In this document: positions 46,664 through 51,746 of the stretch, one piece after another
Layout: the number at the start of each line of letters is the position of its first letter
Position numbering within the stretch: position 1 is the first letter of the stretch
NCBI GenBank assembly: GCA_019746355.1
Contig: JAIESC010000074.1
Coordinates: 1 to 51,746 of the forward strand
Length of the DNA: 51,746 bases
Direction of reading: 5' to 3'
DNA from: Xanthobacteraceae bacterium
Lineage (GTDB): Bacteria; Pseudomonadota; Alphaproteobacteria; Rhizobiales; Xanthobacteraceae
The notes under the pieces: generated by a model
What the model was told of the DNA's origin: nothing
The model's input: only the letters and a program-made list of their open reading frames with translations
Database searches by the model: none
Position numbers and translations under genes: made by a program

Positions 46664-46683
46664 TCTCACAACGCATAACGGGC
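46664..46683 (+). promoter_or_regulatory. Repeated regulatory element, copy D
   Basis: TCTCACAACGCATAACGGGC, 83 bases before the cupin ATG, identical to copies A and C over 20 bases. Confidence 0.7.
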
Positions 46684-46766
46684 GATTCCTGCCTTACGGG
46701 CGTAGGTGTTGGACAGCCAAGGACGAAGCCAACCGACGCATATCGAACGAGGAAAGGATTTTTTAG

Positions 46767-47171
46767 ATGAACGCAATTCGAACCATCGCAGCCGCACTGC
46801 TGATCGCCGGAAGCGCGTTCGCGCTGAACGCGGCATCGGCACAGCCGTGGGGCGGCATCAAGCGCACCGATCTTCAGCGGCACGATCTCAGCGTCCCCGG
46901 ACGCGAGGTGAACCAGGTGCTGGTCGAGTTCGCCCCGGGGGTGGTTGCTCCCAGGCATGCGCATCCGGGCGAAGAGATCGTCTATGTCGTCGAAGGCGAG
47001 CTGGAGTACCAGCTCGACGGCAAGCCGCCGGTGACGGTCAAGGCCGGTGAGGTGCTGTTCATCCCGGCCGGTGCATTCCACGCGGTCAAGAACGTCGGCA
47101 GCGGCAAGGCTGCCGAGCTCGCCACCTACATCGTCGAGAAAGGAAAGCCGCTCGTCGCCCAGGGCAAGTGA
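46767..47171 (+). CDS. Exported cupin-domain protein
   Basis: 134 residues with a signal peptide (1-24, cleavage ASA/QPW). The cupin barrel shows motif 1 (PRHAHPGEEIVYVVEGELEY, metal-binding His, His and Glu) and motif 2 (GEVLFIPAGAFHAVKN). Small periplasmic cupins of this kind are often linked to oxidative or quinone stress genes; the reaction is unknown. It follows copy D of the element and may head an operon reaching the Ohr gene, since later gaps are 34-89 bases without another element. Confidence 0.88.
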   Translation: MNAIRTIAAALLIAGSAFALNAASAQPWGGIKRTDLQRHDLSVPGREVNQVLVEFAPGVVAPRHAHPGEEIVYVVEGELEYQLDGKPPVTVKAGEVLFIPAGAFHAVKNVGSGKAAELATYIVEKGKPLVAQGK

Positions 47172-47239
47172 GCGCAAGCCATTTGCTCAAGACTTTGTCT
47201 TCAATCGTTTGAACTTCACGCAGACTTGAGGAGCTGAAC

Positions 47240-47932
47240 ATGAGCACCATTGAAATGCGCAGCGAAGCCGCCGTCGCGTCCCAGAACGCCCGGAAGCTCG
47301 ACATGAAACTCGAGGTCGTCGTCATCCCCGTTTCCGACGTCGATCGCGCCAAGCAGTTCTACAGCAAGCTGGGCTGGCGGCTCGACGCCGAGTTCACCTC
47401 CGGCGACGACTTCCGCGTGATCCAGTTCACGCCGCCGGGCTCCGGAGCGTCGGTCATCTTCGGCAAGAACGTGACCCCGGCGGCGCCGGGCTCCGCGAAG
47501 GGCCTTTACCTCGTCGTCTCCGACATCGAAGCCGCCCGCAAGGAGCTGCTCGCGCGTGGGATCGCGGTCAGCGCCGTGTTCCACCACGAGGGCGTCGCGC
47601 ACACCGGTCCGGACGAGCCTTACCTGTTCGGAAGCCGCCGGGTCAGCGGTCCGGATCCCGAGCGCCGCACCTACCAGTCGTACGCCTCGTTCAGCGATCC
47701 GGACGGCAACGGCTGGCTGCTCCAGGAGGTCACCGCGCGGCTCCCCGGACGCGTCGACCCGAACGAGACGACGTTCGCCTCGGTGGCTGACCTCGCGAGC
47801 GCGCTCCGCCGTGCGGCGGCGGCGCACGGCGAGCACGAGAAGCGGAACGGCGGCCGGCACGATGCGAACTGGCCGGATTGGTACGCCGAGCACATCGTCC
47901 GCGAACAGGCCGGCCAGGAGCTGCCGCTGTAG
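47240..47932 (+). CDS. VOC (glyoxalase/dioxygenase) superfamily protein
   Basis: 230 residues with AGGAG before the start. One VOC domain (about 22-170) begins MKLEVVVIPVSDVDRAKQFYSKLGW and ends FSDPDGNGWLLQEV, the usual glyoxalase-fold boundaries. A C-terminal extension (about 180-230) is rich in charged and aromatic residues (HDANWPDWYAEHIVREQAG). Members bind metal and detoxify aldehydes or antibiotics, or cleave aromatic rings; the substrate here is unknown. No signal peptide. Confidence 0.85.
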   Translation: MSTIEMRSEAAVASQNARKLDMKLEVVVIPVSDVDRAKQFYSKLGWRLDAEFTSGDDFRVIQFTPPGSGASVIFGKNVTPAAPGSAKGLYLVVSDIEAARKELLARGIAVSAVFHHEGVAHTGPDEPYLFGSRRVSGPDPERRTYQSYASFSDPDGNGWLLQEVTARLPGRVDPNETTFASVADLASALRRAAAAHGEHEKRNGGRHDANWPDWYAEHIVREQAGQELPL

Positions 47933-48021
47933 TCAACGACGTGATGGCACCGGCGACAGGACAAACGCTGCGCCGGTGCCCCATGCACACAAACGGCCGG
48001 ACGGTGGAAGGAGACAATTCG

Positions 48022-49137
48022 ATGACGACAAACAAGCTTCTGGTCGCCGCGGTCCTCGCCGTCGCCATCGGCGCGCCGATCGCCGGCTTCGTCGGAGAAA
48101 TGAAGGGTCAGTCCATGACATCGACAGGCGTCAGGGTCCCATTCCTGCATGGGTTCCCCATCGGTCAGACCGGCAGCCAATCCGAGCTGGCTTCTCTCGG
48201 GCGCGCGGACCAATGGCTGAATTCGCAACCGCTCACACCTGCAGATCTGCGCGGCAAGGTCGTCCTGGTCAATTTCTGGACTTACACGTGCATCAACTGG
48301 CGGCGTCAGCTTCCTTATGTCCAGGCCTGGGCCGAGAAATACAAGGACCAGGGACTGGTGGTGATCGGCGTCCATGCGCCGGAGTTCTCATTCGAAAAGA
48401 ACATCGCCAACGTACGCTGGGCCACCAAAGACATGAAGATCGACCACCCGGTCGCGGTCGACAACAACCATGTCATCTGGCGCGCCTTCAGCAACCAGGC
48501 GTGGCCGGCGCTGTATTTCATCGATGCGCAGGGACGCGTCCGGCATCATCATTTCGGCGAAGGCGCGTACGAGCAATCGGAAATGGTGATCCAGGCGCTG
48601 CTGCGCGAGGCCGGCGCCACCGACGTCAGCCGTGAGGCGGTTGCAGTGAATGCCCGCGGTCTCGATGCGGCCGCCGACTGGGGCAACCTCCGGTCGCCGG
48701 AAAACTACGTCGGGTTCGAGCGCAGCGAGAACTTTGCGTCGCCGGGCGGGGCCGTGCCCGACAAGCCCCGCATGTATGAACGGCCCGCGCAGCTGCGCCT
48801 CAATCAATGGGCGCTGTCCGGCGATTGGACCGTGAAGCATGAGACCGCGGCGCTGAACAAGGCCGGCGGCAGCATCACCTACCGCTTCCATGCGCGCGAT
48901 CTTCATCTCGTCATGGGCCCGGCGACGCCGGGGATCTCGGTGAAATTCCGCGTGCGGATCGATGGACAGCCGCCGGGCGCGGCGCACGGCGGCGACGTCG
49001 ACGAGCAAGGCACCGGCACCGTGGCCGAACAGCGGCTCTACCAGCTGATCCGGCAGTCCGGCCCGATCGCCGATCGCCAGTTCGAAATCGAGTTTTTGGG
49101 GCCGGGCGCGGAGGCTTTCGCGTTCACGTTCGGCTGA
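48022..49137 (+). CDS. TlpA/DipZ-like redoxin with a single active-site cysteine
   Basis: 371 residues with AAGGAG upstream. An N-terminal hydrophobic segment (6-24) anchors or exports it. The thioredoxin-like domain (about 70-205) has VVLVNFWTYTCINWRRQLPY: the usual CxxC reads C90-I-N-W93, so the resolving cysteine is missing. The C-terminal half (about 235-371) resembles the extra domain of DipZ-type proteins. Without a second cysteine it cannot be a normal disulfide reductase. It may act as a peroxidase-like or glutathione-dependent enzyme. Confidence 0.82.
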   Translation: MTTNKLLVAAVLAVAIGAPIAGFVGEMKGQSMTSTGVRVPFLHGFPIGQTGSQSELASLGRADQWLNSQPLTPADLRGKVVLVNFWTYTCINWRRQLPYVQAWAEKYKDQGLVVIGVHAPEFSFEKNIANVRWATKDMKIDHPVAVDNNHVIWRAFSNQAWPALYFIDAQGRVRHHHFGEGAYEQSEMVIQALLREAGATDVSREAVAVNARGLDAAADWGNLRSPENYVGFERSENFASPGGAVPDKPRMYERPAQLRLNQWALSGDWTVKHETAALNKAGGSITYRFHARDLHLVMGPATPGISVKFRVRIDGQPPGAAHGGDVDEQGTGTVAEQRLYQLIRQSGPIADRQFEIEFLGPGAEAFAFTFG

Positions 49138-49171
49138 TCCGCTGCGCAACCGTCGAAACAAGGAGAGTCCC

Positions 49172-50230
49172 ATGGACGCCAGAAAAATCGCCGACGACAT
49201 CGATCGCGATCGCCGCCGCTTCCTGGGTGCGGCCGCGATGACCGCCGCGGCCGCCCAGCTCGGCGTGCTGGCCGCCGCGAACGCGCAGCCCGCCAAAACC
49301 AAGCTGCCGGCCGTCAAGCCGGGGACGCACACGTCGTTCGGCCCGCTGAAGCAGATCGATGCCGGCGCCCTCAATGTCGCATACGCCGAAACAGGGCCGG
49401 CCGACGGCCCGCCGGTCGTGCTCCTGCATGGCTGGCCCTACGACATCTACAGCTTCGTCGACGTCGCGCCCTTGCTCGCCTCGGCCGGCCACCGCGTGCT
49501 CATCCCCTATCTGCGCGGCTACGGCGCGACGCGCTTTCTTGCGAACGACACGGTCCGCAACGGCCAGCCGTCGGCGATCGCTTCGGACGCGGTCGCCTTC
49601 ATGGATGCGCTCAAGATCGACAAGACGGTTCTCGCCGGCTTCGATTGGGGCGCGCGGACCGTCAATATCGTGTCCGCGCTTTGGCCGGAGCGAGCCAAAG
49701 CCACGGTGTCGGTGAGCGGCTACCTGATCGGCAGCCAGGAGGCCGGCAAGATGCCGCTGCCGCCCAAGGCCGAGCTCGAATGGTGGTACCAGTTCTACTT
49801 CGCCACCGAGCGCGGCCGCCTGGGCTACGACAAATACCGGCGCGAGTTCTCGAAGCTGATCTGGCAGCTCGCCTCGCCGAAGTGGCGGTTCGACGACGCC
49901 ACGTTCGACCGCAGCGCGGCGGCGTTCGACAACCCGGACCATGTCGCCATCGTGATCCATAACTACCGCTGGCGGCTCGGCCTGGCCGAAGGTGAAGCGA
50001 AGTACGACGAGTTGGAGAAACGGCTGGCCACGGGCCCGGTGATCACCGTACCAACCATCACCATGGAAGGTGACGCGAACGGCGCCCCGCATCCGGACCC
50101 CAGCGTCTATGCGAAGAAATTCTCCGGCAAGTATTCGCATCGGCTGATCAAGGGCGGCATCGGTCACAACCTGCCGCAGGAGGCGCCGCGGGACTTTGCC
50201 CAGGCCGTGATCGACGTTGCCCAGGCCTGA
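49172..50230 (+). CDS. Exported alpha/beta hydrolase (epoxide hydrolase/dehalogenase type)
   Basis: 352 residues with a strong AAGGAGAG site. A Tat-type leader (RDRRRFLGAAAM, cleavage near ANA/QPA) is followed by an alpha/beta hydrolase with HGWPYDIYSF, nucleophile Asp in LAGFDWGART and catalytic His in GGIGHNLPQEAP. Asp as nucleophile points to epoxide hydrolase or haloalkane dehalogenase-like chemistry rather than an esterase. It is the second such enzyme within 5 kb. Its stop codon lies within a 13-bp tandem repeat. Confidence 0.87.
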   Translation: MDARKIADDIDRDRRRFLGAAAMTAAAAQLGVLAAANAQPAKTKLPAVKPGTHTSFGPLKQIDAGALNVAYAETGPADGPPVVLLHGWPYDIYSFVDVAPLLASAGHRVLIPYLRGYGATRFLANDTVRNGQPSAIASDAVAFMDALKIDKTVLAGFDWGARTVNIVSALWPERAKATVSVSGYLIGSQEAGKMPLPPKAELEWWYQFYFATERGRLGYDKYRREFSKLIWQLASPKWRFDDATFDRSAAAFDNPDHVAIVIHNYRWRLGLAEGEAKYDELEKRLATGPVITVPTITMEGDANGAPHPDPSVYAKKFSGKYSHRLIKGGIGHNLPQEAPRDFAQAVIDVAQA

Positions 50231-50278
50231 CGCCTGTGCCTGACGCCTGTGCCTGACGCCTGTGCCTGGCGCCTGGGC
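50227..50278 (+). repeat. 13-bp tandem repeat, three perfect copies plus one degenerate
   Basis: CTGACGCCTGTGC at 50227, 50240 and 50253, with a variant (CTGGCGCCTGGGC) at 50266. It begins over the stop codon of the hydrolase gene and lies upstream of the Ohr gene. Slippage here would change the spacing between them. Confidence 0.85.
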
Positions 50279-50318
50279 GGCGCCGCCGGCCGCGGCAACA
50301 AGAAAGTGGACATGCACC

Positions 50319-50753
50319 ATGAGCCAGACGGCAGAAGGTCAGACGGCAAAACGGCTGTACACAGCCAGGACCCGCACCACCGGCGGCCGGGAGAACGGCA
50401 CCGCGCGCAGCCTGGACGGCTGTCTTGACGTCCGGCTCTCGACCCCCGGCTCGGCGCGCGTCGGCACCAATCCGGAGCAACTGCTCGCCGCCGGCTGGTC
50501 GGCCTGCCTCGAAAGCGCGATCGCACTTGCAGCCCGCAAAAGAAAAATCGCGTTGCCGGCCGATGTGGTCGTCGAGGCCGAAGTCGACCTGAACGCCGCG
50601 GACGGCGGCACCTTCCTCAGCGTCCGGCTCAACGTCAGCCTGCCGGGCGTCGACCGCGACATCGCCGAGACCTTGCTCGGCGAAGCGCACGAGAACTGCC
50701 CATACTCGAAAGCGACACGAGGAAATATCGACGTTGCGATCAACCTGATCTGA
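50319..50753 (+). CDS. ohr: Organic hydroperoxide resistance (Ohr/OsmC) protein
   Basis: 144 residues from the ATG at 50319. The two redox cysteines of the Ohr/OsmC family are Cys63 (GWSACLESAIALAARK) and Cys127 (HENCPYSKATRGN), and the N-terminal YTARTRTTGGRENG is Ohr-like. Ohr reduces organic hydroperoxides with dihydrolipoamide. No ohrR (MarR) gene is nearby. It is the last gene of the presumed stress cluster. Confidence 0.92.
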   Translation: MSQTAEGQTAKRLYTARTRTTGGRENGTARSLDGCLDVRLSTPGSARVGTNPEQLLAAGWSACLESAIALAARKRKIALPADVVVEAEVDLNAADGGTFLSVRLNVSLPGVDRDIAETLLGEAHENCPYSKATRGNIDVAINLI

Positions 50754-50769
50754 GTCCAGCGCGCGATGC

Positions 50770-50952
50770 TTAGGCCGCAGACTCACAAGCTCGGAGCGAC
50801 AGCCGCATCGAGGCGAGTTGGATCATGGCGAGGAAGTTGGCGGCGAGCTTGTCGTAGCGGGTAGCGACGCGGCGGAAGTGCATCAGCTTCGAGAAGAAGC
50901 GCTCGATCAGGTTGCGCTCGCGGTAGAGGCGCTTGCTGAAGCAGGGTTCCAC
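50770..50952 (-). mobile_element. IS5-family transposase C-terminal fragment
   Basis: About 60 codons on the minus strand read YRERNLIERFFSKLMHFRRV, then ATRYDKLAANFLAMIQLA and SMRLSLR, which is the conserved C-terminus of IS5-type DDE transposases with the E-containing motif. Everything upstream of KRLYRERN is missing, and unrelated sequence begins near 50950. No terminal inverted repeats were found. It is a dead remnant marking past insertion next to the Ohr gene. Confidence 0.8.
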
Positions 50953-51053
50953 CCAATGGGCAAGACCGCCAGCCTATGACCGCGCTTGCCTTGCCATTGT
51001 GGCCATCACGCCACATGCTCACTATGATTCAAATTGCTCGAGAGAGGAAGGCA

Positions 51054-51578
51054 ATGCGGACATCACTCTACGACCTCAGCGTGCCGACCTTCCTGCAAAC
51101 CGTAAGATCCGTCGGAGGCTTTCTCGACCGTGCCGCCACCCACTTTTCAAACACCGGTGTCGATCCCGATAATTTCGTGCACACCCGCCTCTTCGACGAC
51201 ATGGCACCATTTCATTTTCAGATCGAAGCGGCATCGCATCATTCCGTGTGGGGGGTCGAGGCTCTCAAGACCGGCGCGTTCACCCCTCCCGCCTTGGTCG
51301 GACCTGTTCCCTTCACTGACCTACAGGCGATGATCGGCAAGGCAGAAACGGCGCTGGAGGCGTTCGTCCCCGAAGAGATTAACGACTGCGCGGGCAAGCA
51401 CCTAGACCTCCAGATCGGCCCGCGACGGCTTGCTTTCACGTCGGAGACCTTCATTCTCTCTTTCTCTCTGCCAAACTTCCATTTCCACGCCGTCACCGCA
51501 TACAACATCCTGCGCTCGCGAGGCGTGCCGCTCGGTAAACGTGATTACGAGGGTCGGCTGCGCACCAGTTCATTCTGA
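51054..51578 (+). CDS. DUF1993 family protein
   Basis: 174 residues from the ATG at 51054, preceded by GAGAGGAAGG. The family pattern is visible: SLYDLSVPTFLQTVRSVGGFLDR at the start, FVHTRLFDDMAPFHFQIE, and the C-terminal LPNFHFHAVTAYNILRSRGVPLGKRDYEG. DUF1993 proteins have a DinB-like four-helix fold with a possible metal site; their function is unknown. It is flanked by a transposase remnant and a tandem repeat. Its GC content (about 57%) is lower than most of the window. Confidence 0.85.
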   Translation: MRTSLYDLSVPTFLQTVRSVGGFLDRAATHFSNTGVDPDNFVHTRLFDDMAPFHFQIEAASHHSVWGVEALKTGAFTPPALVGPVPFTDLQAMIGKAETALEAFVPEEINDCAGKHLDLQIGPRRLAFTSETFILSFSLPNFHFHAVTAYNILRSRGVPLGKRDYEGRLRTSSF

Positions 51579-51672
51579 GCCGAAATTTGGTCTCCAGCAA
51601 AAGGCCGTTGCCACTCGAACTCCTCGACCACCCGCCTTTTATGAGTTCACGGCCTAGCTGGATGCCCGCGAC

Positions 51673-51746
51673 ATAGGCGAGCGAAGCGACGCCGTCCTTC
51701 GGACGGCTATAGGCGAGCGAAGCGACGCCGTCCTTCGGACGGCTAT
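51673..51746. repeat. 36-bp tandem repeat running off the window edge
   Basis: Two identical 36-bp units (51673-51708 and 51709-51744), with the next unit starting at 51745. Each contains the hairpin GCCGTCC-TTC-GGACGGC and the string GGCGAGCGAAGCGAC. The array continues beyond the window, so its length is unknown. Confidence 0.85.

Noticed and set aside
51673..51746. CRISPR array
   Set aside because: The units are contiguous with no spacers, and no cas gene is present.

Overview
This window comes from a high-GC alphaproteobacterium of the order Hyphomicrobiales (Rhizobiales), most like Bradyrhizobium, Rhodopseudomonas or other Xanthobacteraceae. That placement is an inference from gene content: tol-pal beside ruv and yebC, the zapA / 6S RNA / folate cyclo-ligase arrangement, TrcR (DUF1013), DUF2336, DUF4164 and DUF2852 proteins, and a tkt-gap-pgk-fba run. 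Dispersed palindromes of a type I recall from those genera point the same way.

Region by region. 1-4.7 kb (minus): cpoB (cut by the window edge), pal, tolB, tolA, tolR and tolQ, the cell-envelope constriction machine. 5.1-7.3 kb (minus): a DUF2852 membrane protein, a TetR regulator that appears to share an operator with it, the thioesterase ybgC and a GFA-family zinc protein. 7.4-11.1 kb: a DUF2199 protein (plus), then a ruvC-ruvA-cdd-membrane protein-ruvB operon (minus) with two non-ruv genes inside it. 11.2-15.4 kb (plus): a tight four-gene cassette of TauE/SafE permease, FAD monooxygenase, LVIVD-repeat protein and EamA permease. 15.4-19.9 kb (minus): yebC, a DUF2336 protein, ymdB, folate cyclo-ligase, 6S RNA, zapA and a DUF4164 protein. 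20.2-25.7 kb (plus): tkt, gap, pgk and a class I fba. 25.8-32.1 kb (plus): a Bug-type binding protein, a ThiE-like protein, a Sel1-repeat protein, efp, suhB and a MotA/ExbB-like plus OmpA-like pair. 32.1-39.9 kb: a toxin-antitoxin remnant, a GNAT enzyme, trcR, ispH, thrB, rnhA, a peroxiredoxin, a DsbD N-domain-like protein, yqgE, a ModA-like binding protein and a small membrane protein.

40-51.7 kb is accessory. It starts with about 0.9 kb lacking a convincing gene; this carries a minus-strand promoter with an alphaproteobacterial LexA box inside its spacer, followed by strong stem-loops. Then come a flavin reductase, a Cys-rich exported peptide, and a 956-residue regulator (OmpR-type winged helix, STAND/NB-ARC ATPase, repeat region). 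After these lie a small secreted protein, an epoxide hydrolase, a cupin, a VOC protein, a one-cysteine TlpA-like protein, a second alpha/beta hydrolase and an Ohr/OsmC protein. An IS5-type transposase fragment, a DUF1993 protein and a 36-bp tandem repeat close the window.

The most interesting feature is a nearly identical 20-bp sequence (core CACAACGCATAACGGGC) found four times, always in the sense orientation 60-84 bp before a start codon: before the flavin reductase, the small secreted protein, the epoxide hydrolase and the cupin. I infer a local regulon for handling oxidants and electrophiles, possibly controlled by the winged-helix/STAND regulator in its middle. Second is the LexA-box promoter in front of a structured, apparently gene-poor stretch. 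Third is a TetR regulator with matching candidate operators at its own start and at the next gene.
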